64,000 nt of DNA from a gamma proteobacterium SCGC AAA076-P13 (GTDB lineage: Bacteria; Pseudomonadota; Gammaproteobacteria; Magnimaribacterales; D2472), in contig ARRA01000002.1 of assembly GCA_000384935.1 (NCBI GenBank), forward strand, positions 153,697-217,696, given 5' to 3'. Under the pieces are notes generated by a model, which searched no databases, was not told the origin of the DNA, and was given only the letters and a program-made list of their open reading frames with translations. Positions 9,491-18,843 of this stretch are shown piece by piece. The stretch's first letter is position 1, and each line of letters starts with the position of its first letter. The position numbers were made by a program, and so were the translations under genes.

Positions 9491-12400
9491 GTGTCAAAGA
9501 TTAATACCTTCATACTGCAGGGCAAAGAAAGTTTCTCAAACTCAAAATTAGAGCAACTCAATCTCGACTTCAACAATTTAAATAATAAAAGCTCAACTAT
9601 TTCTTCAAAAGAAATTTATATTGTTGCTGCCAAGAGTGATGATTTAAATTTAGATCAGCTTAAAAATATTCTTGCAGCAGATCATCCAGATGATTCTTTT
9701 TCATTTATTGTAGGTCCAAGGTCTGGAACTATTTCTCCATGGTCATCAAAAACTGAAGATATTATTAAGAATGTTGGGATCCTTAATATTAATAGGGTTG
9801 AAAAATTTAACAGCTTTACCATTTCAGATTTCTCAATAGATAATAATTTAGATTTATCGATGTTTTATGATCGAATGACACAATCCATTTATTCAGACCA
9901 TGAGGAATGTCTTGCGTTTTTAAAAACAGACCCTCAAAGAGCTGTAAACATCATAGATATTTTATCTTCTGGCATTGAGGCACTTGAAAATGCTAACAAA
10001 AGCTTTGGATTTGCTCTAAGTGATGAAGAAATTACTTATTTATATGATTTCTATTCAAAAATAGCCAGAAACCCTACAGATGCTGAGTTAATGATGTTTG
10101 CACAGGCTAATTCTGAGCACTGTAGGCATAAAATATTTAACGCTAAATGGTCTGTTGATGGTGTTTCCAAGGACGATAGTCTATTTGACCTTATTAAGGA
10201 GACAAGTAAACAATCGCCAAAAGGAATTATTTCTGCGTATAAAGATAATGCAGCTATAACAATGGGTGAGAAGGTTGAAAGACTTCATTTAGATGAAAAT
10301 AATAAGTATGGGTTTGTTGAAGACTTGTTAAATTCAACTATTAAAGTTGAAACACACAATCATCCTACTGCGATCTCTCCTTATCCTGGAGCAGCAACGG
10401 GTTCTGGAGGAGAAATTAGAGATGAGGGTGCAACAGGGAGAGGAGCAAAGCCAAAAATAGGCTTGGTAGGATTTAATGTCTCTCATCTTAGAATTCCTCA
10501 ATTGCCTAGAAGTTGGGAAGGTAATGAACACAAGCCCGAACGAATAGCTAATCCATTAACAATAATGATCGAGGCACCAATTGGAGCAGCTGCATTTAAC
10601 AATGAATTTGGCAGACCATCAACGCTTGGGTATTTCAGATCATTTGAAACGCATTTTGATTCTTCAAACAATGCTTTTGGTTATCACAAACCAATCATGC
10701 TTGCTGGCGGTATCGGAGAGATTCGTGATAAGAATAATTTTAAATTACAAATATCAGATGGGTACCATGTTGTTGTTCTTGGGGGTCCAGCAATGCTTAT
10801 TGGTCTTGGTGGTGGAGCAGCTTCATCGGTCTCATCAGGAGAAAGCGATGAGGATTTAGATTTTGCTTCTGTTCAAAGGGATAATGCAGAAATGGAACGC
10901 AGGTGCCAAGAGGTTATTAATACCTGCTCTTCTCAAGATAATAGCTATATCGAATTTATTCATGATGTTGGTGCTGGAGGTTTGTCGAATGCTATCCCAG
11001 AGCTAGCTAAAGACTCAAACTTAGGCGTATACATAGAGCTTGATAAGATTCCTAATTCAGATAAATCTATGTCTCCTATGGAAATTTGGTCTAATGAATC
11101 TCAAGAAAGGTATGTCATGGCCGTTCATCCAGACAATAAAAAATCTTTTGAAAATATATGCAAAAGAGAAAGATGTGTTTATGCATTTGTTGGGATTACA
11201 ACTAATGAGCAGTCTGTAAAACTTTATGATTCACAAACAGAAACATATCCAGTAGATGTTCCATTAACAATGCTTTTTGGTGATCTGCCAATTACCGATA
11301 TAAAAGTTTCAACTGATGAAAAGACATTTTTTAATGATGGCGTCTCATCAGAATATTCATTTAAAGAAACTCTTAAAAATGTTCTCCAACATCCAACAGT
11401 TGCCAGTAAGTCTTTCTTGATAACTATTGGAGATAGGACTGTTGGAGGAATGGTAGCTAGAGATCAATTCATTGGACCTTATCAGGTTCCAGTTTCAGAT
11501 TATTCAATGAGCTTAAGGTCATTTACATCATCGGGTGGCGAGGTTTTAACAATTGGTGAAAAGCCTACTATTGCTATAAATAACTCAGCTGCATCAATGA
11601 GAATGGCAATGGCAGAAGCCTTGCTAAATATGTCAGGTGTTTATATTAAAGGCCTTGATGAGGTACAGGTATCAGCTAATTGGATGGCTGCAACAGGTGA
11701 AGGAGTGGAAGACTTATCACTAAGAGATGGTGTAGAGGCCTTATCTGAGTGCTGTGTTAGCTTAAATATATCTGTTCCTGTTGGTAAGGACTCTTTGTCT
11801 ATGAAAACTAAATGGCAGGAAGATAAGAGTGATCATGTAGTAAAAAGTCCATTATCAGGAGTCATTACAGCTATGGCTCCAGTTGAAGATGTGCGTGTTG
11901 CAGTAACACCCGAGCTAGACACAGATATTCAATCAAAAATTTTACATGTAAAGCTAAATGATAAAAAAAGGCTTGCGGGATCAATATTTTCTCAGGTAAC
12001 TGAGTCACAGTTTCAAGAAACACCTGACATAGACGATATGCAGCTATTAAAAATAATGTTTAATACTGTCCAAGGATTGGTAGCACAAAATAAAATATTA
12101 GCCCTTCATGATATTTCTGATGGAGGGTTGATAATCACTCTTCTTGAAATGGCATTTACTAAAAAGGTCGGTCTTGATTTGTCATTAGATAAAATAGCAA
12201 AAGACGATTTAAATTCAACTTTCTTTTCTGAAGAGGCCGGCATTGTTATTCAGGTAGCTGAAAAGTTTTTTGATGAAATTACTCACGAACTTACAAAAGT
12301 AGGCCTGATTGCTACTTCGGTTGGTAAAATATCTTCTTCAAAAGAAATTGTTATTAGCTCTTCTGATGGTGAGCTATTCAGAGATTCAGTAATTAATTTG

Positions 12401-13336
12401 GAGAAATATTGGAGAGAGGTAAGTCACTCTATTCAATCTATAAGAGACAATGAATCCGTTGCAAATTCTGAAATCGGACTTTTGGATGATATTAACCACA
12501 AGGGCTTATTCGCAGAAGATCAATTTAACGAAAATGACGTTAAGTCATTTGCGATAACAAACAATAAACCAAAAGTTGCTATCTTGAGAGAGCAAGGGGT
12601 TAATGGGCAAATGGAAATGGCCGCTGCATTTTCTTTAGCAGGCTTTGAGGCAGTAGATGTTCATATGCAAGATCTTCTTGATAAAAGAGTAAACCTTAAA
12701 GACTTTAATGGTATGGCTGCATGCGGGGGTTTTTCGTATGGTGATGTTTTAGGTGCAGGGGGAGGCTGGTCAAAAACTATCTTGCATAATGGGTTTGTTA
12801 AAGACCAGTTCCAAGAATTTTTTGCCAATACTTCAACTTTTGCTCTAGGAGTTTGTAATGGTTGTCAGATGATGTCCAAGTTAAAGGATATTATTCCAGG
12901 AGCTGAGCTTTGGCCTTCATTTAAAAAAAATCTTTCTGATCAGTTTGAGGCTCGACTAGCTCAAGTAAAAGTTCAAAAAAGTGATTCTATATTGCTGTCA
13001 GGTATGGAAGGTTGGTCACTTCCAATAGCATCAGCACACGGCGAAGGCCTTGCTAACTTTAATGGAAACAATTTAGATGGTTTAGTTAAGGCAAATCAGT
13101 TAGCTTTAAATTTTGTAAACTCGTCAGGCAACACAACTGAAATCTACCCGTTAAATCCAAATGGATCAGTTGAAGGGGCTACTGGAGTTACTGCAGCAAA
13201 TGGAAGGGTGACTATAATGATGCCACATCCAGAAAGAGTTTTTAGAAAGTTGCAAATGAGCTGGAAGCCAAATCATTGGAAAGAATTTTCACCTTGGATG
13301 CAGATTTTTATTAACGCAAGAAAATTTTCAGAATAG
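9491..13336 (+). CDS. purL: phosphoribosylformylglycinamidine synthase PurL
   Basis: The 1281-residue large-type enzyme converts FGAR, glutamine and ATP to FGAM in purine synthesis. The C-terminal glutaminase domain has the nucleophile Cys in LGVCNGCQMMS and the PHPERVFR motif with the catalytic His and Glu. The central ATPase domains carry GGIGEIRD and VKVETHNHPTAI. The length matches E. coli PurL (1295). The start is GTG at 9491, with a weak GAGAG upstream and a TATAAT at 9455-9460. It is encoded alone, facing the convergent Nudix gene with a 3-base gap. Confidence 0.97.
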   Translation: MSKINTFILQGKESFSNSKLEQLNLDFNNLNNKSSTISSKEIYIVAAKSDDLNLDQLKNILAADHPDDSFSFIVGPRSGTISPWSSKTEDIIKNVGILNINRVEKFNSFTISDFSIDNNLDLSMFYDRMTQSIYSDHEECLAFLKTDPQRAVNIIDILSSGIEALENANKSFGFALSDEEITYLYDFYSKIARNPTDAELMMFAQANSEHCRHKIFNAKWSVDGVSKDDSLFDLIKETSKQSPKGIISAYKDNAAITMGEKVERLHLDENNKYGFVEDLLNSTIKVETHNHPTAISPYPGAATGSGGEIRDEGATGRGAKPKIGLVGFNVSHLRIPQLPRSWEGNEHKPERIANPLTIMIEAPIGAAAFNNEFGRPSTLGYFRSFETHFDSSNNAFGYHKPIMLAGGIGEIRDKNNFKLQISDGYHVVVLGGPAMLIGLGGGAASSVSSGESDEDLDFASVQRDNAEMERRCQEVINTCSSQDNSYIEFIHDVGAGGLSNAIPELAKDSNLGVYIELDKIPNSDKSMSPMEIWSNESQERYVMAVHPDNKKSFENICKRERCVYAFVGITTNEQSVKLYDSQTETYPVDVPLTMLFGDLPITDIKVSTDEKTFFNDGVSSEYSFKETLKNVLQHPTVASKSFLITIGDRTVGGMVARDQFIGPYQVPVSDYSMSLRSFTSSGGEVLTIGEKPTIAINNSAASMRMAMAEALLNMSGVYIKGLDEVQVSANWMAATGEGVEDLSLRDGVEALSECCVSLNISVPVGKDSLSMKTKWQEDKSDHVVKSPLSGVITAMAPVEDVRVAVTPELDTDIQSKILHVKLNDKKRLAGSIFSQVTESQFQETPDIDDMQLLKIMFNTVQGLVAQNKILALHDISDGGLIITLLEMAFTKKVGLDLSLDKIAKDDLNSTFFSEEAGIVIQVAEKFFDEITHELTKVGLIATSVGKISSSKEIVISSSDGELFRDSVINLEKYWREVSHSIQSIRDNESVANSEIGLLDDINHKGLFAEDQFNENDVKSFAITNNKPKVAILREQGVNGQMEMAAAFSLAGFEAVDVHMQDLLDKRVNLKDFNGMAACGGFSYGDVLGAGGGWSKTILHNGFVKDQFQEFFANTSTFALGVCNGCQMMSKLKDIIPGAELWPSFKKNLSDQFEARLAQVKVQKSDSILLSGMEGWSLPIASAHGEGLANFNGNNLDGLVKANQLALNFVNSSGNTTEIYPLNPNGSVEGATGVTAANGRVTIMMPHPERVFRKLQMSWKPNHWKEFSPWMQIFINARKFSE

Positions 13337-13339
13337 AGA

Positions 13340-13879
13340 TTATTCCCAAAGTGTTATATCTTCATCTCTAAAGATATAGTTATCCGTTTTACTGTCTTCA
13401 AGATAGTACTTTAAAGTTCTTTCAACTGTTGGGAATGCTAACTCATCCCAAAGAATTTCATCTTTTGCAAAAAGTTTTACTTCCATACTTTCAGAAGTAG
13501 GTCCAAAATTTTCATCAAGCAAATCAGCTAAGTAAAAAAGATGGATTTGGTTGATATGAGGAAGACTAAACATTGTATAAGGCATTAATACCTTAGCCTC
13601 AGAGCCTGTTTCTTCCATGGTTTCACGTAAAGCTCCGGCTTTTGTAGTTTCAGCATTTTCCATGAAACCTGCAGGGAGTGTCCATAGACCTTTTCTTGGA
13701 TGTATATTTCTTTTGGCCATTAAAATCTTGCCATTTCTAATACAAAGAGCGCCCACAATCATATTTGGGTTGGTATAAAAAATCTTATTACATTCTTCGC
13801 AGAAATATCTTTTTAAGTGATCGTCTTTTGGGACAATGAATTTTAATTTTGAGCTTCCGCAATCTGAGCAATATTTCAA
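13340..13879 (-). CDS. Nudix hydrolase with N-terminal zinc ribbon
   Basis: The 179-residue protein starts with a zinc ribbon, CSDCGSSK followed by FCEECNK, as in NudC-related proteins. A Nudix box follows at about residues 71-93: GFMENAETTKAGALRETMEE. The family hydrolyses nucleoside diphosphate derivatives; NADH or a related dinucleotide is plausible from the ribbon, but the protein is shorter than NudC and the substrate is unproven. It lies back to back with a second Nudix gene on the opposite strand 52 bases away. Confidence 0.85.
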   Translation of the reverse strand: MKYCSDCGSSKLKFIVPKDDHLKRYFCEECNKIFYTNPNMIVGALCIRNGKILMAKRNIHPRKGLWTLPAGFMENAETTKAGALRETMEETGSEAKVLMPYTMFSLPHINQIHLFYLADLLDENFGPTSESMEVKLFAKDEILWDELAFPTVERTLKYYLEDSKTDNYIFRDEDITLWE

Positions 13880-13931
13880 TTTTTTTTCCTAAATAAAGTA
13901 TAAGGATGATTAAAAAGTTAAACTTACCTTA

Positions 13932-14534
13932 ATGATAGACAGCATAAAGCAAAAGCTTGAAAAACTAAATCTCCATGAGCCAACTTCATATAAAAAAGCT
14001 GGAGTTTTTGTAGGTATTTTGTATTTTGATGAGTATAAAAATGATCCTGAAATTTTATTTACCAAAAGGTCTAATAAGGTTTCTACCCATTCTGGCGAGA
14101 CAAGTTTCCCTGGGGGTAAATGGGAGGATGGAGATAAAGATTTATACCATACGTCATTAAGAGAATCCTTTGAGGAAATATCTCTAGATGTAGCAAATGT
14201 TAGTAAATTAGGTCAGCTTGATTATCTTGTCTCTCGACATAAAATTGAGGTCCATCCTTATGTTGGACTTATAGAATCAAAGCAAAATCTAATACCTAAT
14301 GAAGAAATTGCTGAAATATTCTCAGTCCCACTTAGTTACTTATTAAATAATGATAATGTAATTGAGAATGAGCTAGAAAGAGATAATATGAAGATAATAG
14401 TTCCGAGTTGGGTTTATAATGGACATAGGATATGGGGTCTTACAGCCATGATCACAGCAGATTTTTTAAATATCTGTTTTGAGGCTAATATAGGAACTGA
14501 TTTACGAGTTATAAGAAAACATTATGATAATTGA
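13932..14534 (+). CDS. Nudix hydrolase, probable coenzyme A pyrophosphatase
   Basis: This 200-residue protein carries the CoA-pyrophosphatase style motif near residues 40-58 (FTKRSNKVSTHSGETSFPGG) followed by the Nudix helix SLRESFEEI. Family members cleave CoA or acyl-CoA to 4'-phosphopantetheine and 3',5'-ADP. It begins an apparent operon with the next gene (11-base overlap) and then alaS. The substrate is inferred from the UPF0035-like motif, not proven. Confidence 0.82.
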   Translation: MIDSIKQKLEKLNLHEPTSYKKAGVFVGILYFDEYKNDPEILFTKRSNKVSTHSGETSFPGGKWEDGDKDLYHTSLRESFEEISLDVANVSKLGQLDYLVSRHKIEVHPYVGLIESKQNLIPNEEIAEIFSVPLSYLLNNDNVIENELERDNMKIIVPSWVYNGHRIWGLTAMITADFLNICFEANIGTDLRVIRKHYDN

Positions 14535-15045
14535 TTTAGGCAATAAAACTCTCCAAACCGATGGTGATGATTTTTATATAGCTCCAAACGCGACAGTTAT
14601 TGGTGATGTACAACTATCTAAAGATGCCAGTATTTGGTTTAACGCAACTTTGAGAGCTGACAACGAGCCCATTTTGATTGGAGAAGGCTCCAATGTTCAA
14701 GATGGAGCAATAATCCATACCGATCCAGGATTTAGAACTACTATAGGCAAATATGTAACAGTAGGTCATATGGTCATGCTTCACGGATGTGAAATTGGAG
14801 ATGGAAGTCTTATTGGAATAGGGTCCGTTGTATTAAATGGTGCAAAAATTGGTAAGAATTGTATTATTGGTGCTAAGGCTCTTATAACAGAAGGGATGGA
14901 GATACCAGATGGATCAATGGTTTTAGGTATGCCAGGAAAAATTAAAAAAACCTTGAGTGAAGATGAGCAACAGTTAGTCTCATTAGGCGCTCATCATTAC
15001 ATTGAAAATTATAAAAAATACAAAGAAACTGCAACGATAAAATGA
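14524..15045 (+). CDS. gamma-carbonic anhydrase family hexapeptide protein (YrdA-like)
   Basis: The 173-residue protein consists of left-handed beta-helix hexapeptide repeats. Motifs are IWFNATLRADNEPI, IGEGSNVQDGAIIH and VGHMVMLHGCEIGDGSLIGIG, with His residues at the positions that bind metal in Cam-type enzymes. Bacterial YrdA-like proteins bind zinc but their activity is unclear. It overlaps the upstream Nudix gene by 11 bases and the alaS start by four (ATGA), so all three are co-translated. Confidence 0.88.
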   Translation: MIIDLGNKTLQTDGDDFYIAPNATVIGDVQLSKDASIWFNATLRADNEPILIGEGSNVQDGAIIHTDPGFRTTIGKYVTVGHMVMLHGCEIGDGSLIGIGSVVLNGAKIGKNCIIGAKALITEGMEIPDGSMVLGMPGKIKKTLSEDEQQLVSLGAHHYIENYKKYKETATIK

Positions 15046-17621
15046 ATACCAGCGAAATAAGACAATCATTTCTTAAATTTTACGAATCTAAAAATCATCA
15101 AGTTGTGGACTCAAGCTCACTTATTCCAGTCAATGATGAAACACTATTATTTACTAATGCTGGCATGGTTCAATTCAAAGATGTTTTTTTAGGAACTGAT
15201 AAAAGGAAATATGAACGTGCTACATCGTCGCAAAGGTGTATCAGAGCAGGTGGCAAGCACAATGACCTTGAGAATGTAGGATACACACTTAGGCACCATA
15301 CTTTTTTTGAGATGCTAGGAAATTTTAGTTTTGGAGACTACTTTAAAGAGGATGCCATCAAATATGCATGGGAGTTTTTAACAGAAGTTTTAAAGCTAGA
15401 TGAAAAAAAACTATGGATTTCTGTTTATAAAGATGACGATGAGGCGGCTGATATATGGAAAGATATTATTGGTGTTGATCCAAAAAGAATCGTGAGACTT
15501 GGCGATGAAGATAATTTCTGGTCTATGGGTGAAACAGGCCCATGTGGACCTTGTTCAGAAATATATTATGACCATGGTGACCATATTGAAGGAACTCCTC
15601 CAGGATCTGATGGAGATGAGGGTGATAGATTTGTAGAAATATGGAATCTTGTTTTTATGCAGTTTAATAGAAATGATGCTGGTGAAATGAACCCATTACC
15701 CAAACCATCTGTTGACACTGGTATGGGCTTAGAAAGAATTGCTGCGGTTATGCAAGGCGTCAATTCAAATTATGAGACTGATTTATTTAAAGACCTTATT
15801 AGCGCATCTGAAAGGGTCCTTGGTGAAAAAAATAGTCCGTCACATAAAGTTATTTCTGATCATATAAGATCTACTAGCTTTCTTATAGCTGATGGAATTA
15901 TCCCAGAAAATGAAGGAAGAGGTTATGTTCTCCGAAGGATTCTTAGAAGAGCTATTCGTCATGGGTATAAAATGGGAGCAACCAAACCTTTCTTAAATGA
16001 ATTAGTAAAAGATCTAGCTGAGCTAATGCAGGATGCTTATCCAGCCTTAACTGAAAAAAATGAATTTATTACAAAGATCATAAAAGATGAAGAAATTAAA
16101 TTCTTTGAAACTCTAGAAAAAGGAATTGGGATATTAGATGAAGCCATAAACAATATATCAGGAGATACTATTCCAGGAGATGTTGTATTTAAGCTTCATG
16201 ATACTTTTGGTTTTCCGTATGACTTAACTGCTGATATTGCTAGAGAAAGAAATCTGCAAATAGATGAAGCTGGCTTTACAGCCTCAATGAAGCATCAGAA
16301 GGAATCATCTAAGGCTGGTAGCAATTTTGTTTCTAAACTTCCTGCAGCATCGGGTATAGATGAAACTGAATTTCTTGGATATGAGCTTTTAAGTTCAGAT
16401 TCAAATGTATTAGTTTTGTGGAAAGAGCAAAATAGGGTTGAGTCCGCTGGTGAATCTGAAGAAATATTTATAGCATGTGATAAAACTCCATTTTATGGGG
16501 AATCAGGTGGTCAAATTGGAGACAAGGGAGAGTTTAGCTCTTCTGAATCAACTGGAATTATTTTAGATTGTAAGAAGCAGGGAAAGGTATTTCTTCATAA
16601 AGCAATAGTAAAGTCAGGAACATTAAAAACAGGTGACCTTATTAGAATGAATGTAGAGAAGGATAAAAGAAATGCTATTGCAATTCATCATTCATCTACT
16701 CATTTAATGCATGCAGCTCTTAAACAAGTACTGGGAGATCATGTCCAACAAAAAGGGTCACTAGTTGATGAAAATAAATTAAGATTTGATTTCTCACATT
16801 CAAAACCATTATTAAAAGAAGAGATATCAGCTATTGAAGATCTGGTTAACAGAGAATCACTAAACAATGAAGAGGTTACCACTCAAAACATGCAGCTCGA
16901 AGTTGCAATGAAATCAGGTGCCGAAGCTTTATTTGGTGAAAAATATGAAGATGAGGTAAGAGTTTTAAGTATGGGAAGTGAGTCATTTTCTGTTGAGTTG
17001 TGCGGTGGAACCCATGTTTCGAGGACTGGTGATATAGGCACATTTTTAATTACCAATCAATCAAGTGTTGCATCTGGAGTAAGAAGAATTGAGGCCGTAG
17101 CAGGAAAAGTAGCTCTTAAACATCTTAAAGAAATACAAAGAATCAATGAAGAACTTCAGCAAAAATTAAATATTCCTGCAGATGGTATTGCAGATAAAGT
17201 TGAGTCCTTGATTCAAGAAAACAAGAAATTAAAAAAGACTGGAAGTATAAATACGACTGAGACAGAGATTGTATTCGCAGAATCATGTGAAATAAATGAT
17301 TGGGTCCTATCAATTGAGCAAATCTCGATAGATGACAATAAATCGTTAAGAGGTATGGTTGATGCAAAGAAAAAAACCATTGATAAAGGCTCTATTATTT
17401 TACTTAATGTTCAAGGCAATAAGATAGCTGTTGTTTGTGGTGTAACTGATAACATTGTTGATCAAATTTCAGCAAAAGATATCGTTAGTAATATATGTAA
17501 GGCTATCAATGGAAGAGGTGGGGGTCGTCCCGACTTTGCCCAAGGTGCTGGTGAAACAGAAAATATTAAAGAATTCGTGACATCTATTTCAAATTCAGTA
17601 AAATCTCTCGCAAGCTCGTAA
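15042..17621 (+). CDS. alaS: alanyl-tRNA synthetase
   Basis: The 859-residue class II synthetase charges tRNA-Ala. The N-terminal catalytic domain has LLFTNAGMVQFKDVFLG and the motif region around RHHTFFEMLGNFSFGDYF. The editing domain shows HHSSTHLMHAAL and CGGTHVSRTGDIG, containing the zinc-binding His and Cys residues, and the C-Ala domain ends with GRGGGRPDFAQGAG. The length is near E. coli AlaS (876). It is followed six bases later by lysC, the usual gammaproteobacterial alaS-lysC order. Confidence 0.97.
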   Translation: MNTSEIRQSFLKFYESKNHQVVDSSSLIPVNDETLLFTNAGMVQFKDVFLGTDKRKYERATSSQRCIRAGGKHNDLENVGYTLRHHTFFEMLGNFSFGDYFKEDAIKYAWEFLTEVLKLDEKKLWISVYKDDDEAADIWKDIIGVDPKRIVRLGDEDNFWSMGETGPCGPCSEIYYDHGDHIEGTPPGSDGDEGDRFVEIWNLVFMQFNRNDAGEMNPLPKPSVDTGMGLERIAAVMQGVNSNYETDLFKDLISASERVLGEKNSPSHKVISDHIRSTSFLIADGIIPENEGRGYVLRRILRRAIRHGYKMGATKPFLNELVKDLAELMQDAYPALTEKNEFITKIIKDEEIKFFETLEKGIGILDEAINNISGDTIPGDVVFKLHDTFGFPYDLTADIARERNLQIDEAGFTASMKHQKESSKAGSNFVSKLPAASGIDETEFLGYELLSSDSNVLVLWKEQNRVESAGESEEIFIACDKTPFYGESGGQIGDKGEFSSSESTGIILDCKKQGKVFLHKAIVKSGTLKTGDLIRMNVEKDKRNAIAIHHSSTHLMHAALKQVLGDHVQQKGSLVDENKLRFDFSHSKPLLKEEISAIEDLVNRESLNNEEVTTQNMQLEVAMKSGAEALFGEKYEDEVRVLSMGSESFSVELCGGTHVSRTGDIGTFLITNQSSVASGVRRIEAVAGKVALKHLKEIQRINEELQQKLNIPADGIADKVESLIQENKKLKKTGSINTTETEIVFAESCEINDWVLSIEQISIDDNKSLRGMVDAKKKTIDKGSIILLNVQGNKIAVVCGVTDNIVDQISAKDIVSNICKAINGRGGGRPDFAQGAGETENIKEFVTSISNSVKSLASS

Positions 17622-17627
17622 TTAAAT

Positions 17628-18842
17628 ATGTCTAGAATGATAGTTCAAAAGTTTGGAGGCACATCTGTAGGTTCTGAAGAACGTATAGCATCTGTTGCAC
17701 AAATAATTCAAAAAGCATCCATTGATAACTCTGTTATTGTTGTAGTTTCTGCTATGAGTGGTGAAACCAATAGACTGATTAAATTAGCTAAAAGTTTTGG
17801 TGAAAACCCAAGTAAAAGAGAGTTTGATGCTCTTATCTCAACTGGAGAAAAGGTTAGCGCTGCTCTTTTGGCGATGGCTCTTCATCAAATTGGTGTAAAA
17901 GCAAAATCATACACTGCTTCTCAAATATCAATGAGGACAACAGATAGTTACTCTAAAGCTAAAATACTTGATGTTGATGGTCAAAAAATTCAGGATGCTT
18001 TAAACCAAGGAATAATTCCAATCATCACAGGGTTTCAAGGCATTACCGAATCTGGAGATGTAACAACTTTAGGAAGAGGTGGGTCTGATACAACAGCTGT
18101 TGCAATTGCTGCACAAATGAAAGCTGAGAGGTGTGATATTTATACTGATGTTGATGGTATTTACACAACTGACCCTAGGGTAGTTCCAGAAGCTAAAAAA
18201 TTAGATAAGATTACTATGGAAGAAATGCTCGAGATGGCTGGCCAAGGAGCGAAAGTAATTCAAATCAGGGCAGTTGAGTTTGCAAATAAATATAATGTAC
18301 CAGTCAGGGTTTTATCAAGTTTTGAACCGGGTAGTGGTACTCTAATATCTCTTGAGGAGAAAGATATGGAAAATGGATTAGTATCTGGAATTGCATTTCA
18401 GAAAGATCAAATGAAGTACACTTTACATGGAGTAAAAGATACTCCCGGTATTGCTTATGCTATTTTAGGCCCATTAAGTGATGCTAATATCGAAGTAGAT
18501 GTCATAGTGCAAAATATAAGTGTTGATGGAAAAACAGATTTCACCTTTACTGTTTCAAAAGAAGACGAGCATGCAACATCTGAAATTATCAAGCAAATGA
18601 AAAATTCTTTAGAGTTTGATGATGTTATTGTTGATTCACAAATTGCAAAAGTTTCATTAGTTGGTGTTGGAATGAGAACTCACGCTGGTATAGCTAGTAC
18701 TGCTTTCAAAGCTCTGTCAGAAAATGATGTGAATATACAAATGATAAGTACATCAGAAATTAAAATAACAATTGTAATAAATGAAAGTGCAGTCACAAAA
18801 GCTGTAAAAGCCCTGCATGAAGCTTTTGAACTGGAAAAATAA
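17628..18842 (+). CDS. lysC: aspartate kinase (monofunctional)
   Basis: This 404-residue enzyme phosphorylates aspartate, the first step toward lysine, threonine and methionine. It starts with VQKFGGTSVGSEERI, the kinase motif, and contains GRGGSDTTAVAIAA. The C-terminal half holds two ACT domains (from about residue 265), which allow feedback control. Homoserine dehydrogenase and threonine synthase are encoded separately at 35.4-38.1 kb. In pseudomonads the next gene is csrA; here dihydroorotase starts one base after the lysC stop. Confidence 0.95.
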   Translation: MSRMIVQKFGGTSVGSEERIASVAQIIQKASIDNSVIVVVSAMSGETNRLIKLAKSFGENPSKREFDALISTGEKVSAALLAMALHQIGVKAKSYTASQISMRTTDSYSKAKILDVDGQKIQDALNQGIIPIITGFQGITESGDVTTLGRGGSDTTAVAIAAQMKAERCDIYTDVDGIYTTDPRVVPEAKKLDKITMEEMLEMAGQGAKVIQIRAVEFANKYNVPVRVLSSFEPGSGTLISLEEKDMENGLVSGIAFQKDQMKYTLHGVKDTPGIAYAILGPLSDANIEVDVIVQNISVDGKTDFTFTVSKEDEHATSEIIKQMKNSLEFDDVIVDSQIAKVSLVGVGMRTHAGIASTAFKALSENDVNIQMISTSEIKITIVINESAVTKAVKALHEAFELEK

Positions 18843-18843
18843 T

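Noticed and set aside
18817..18843. Upstream start of dihydroorotase inside lysC
   Set aside because: The added residues MKLLNWKNN do not fit the family N-terminus; ATG 18844 fits exactly.
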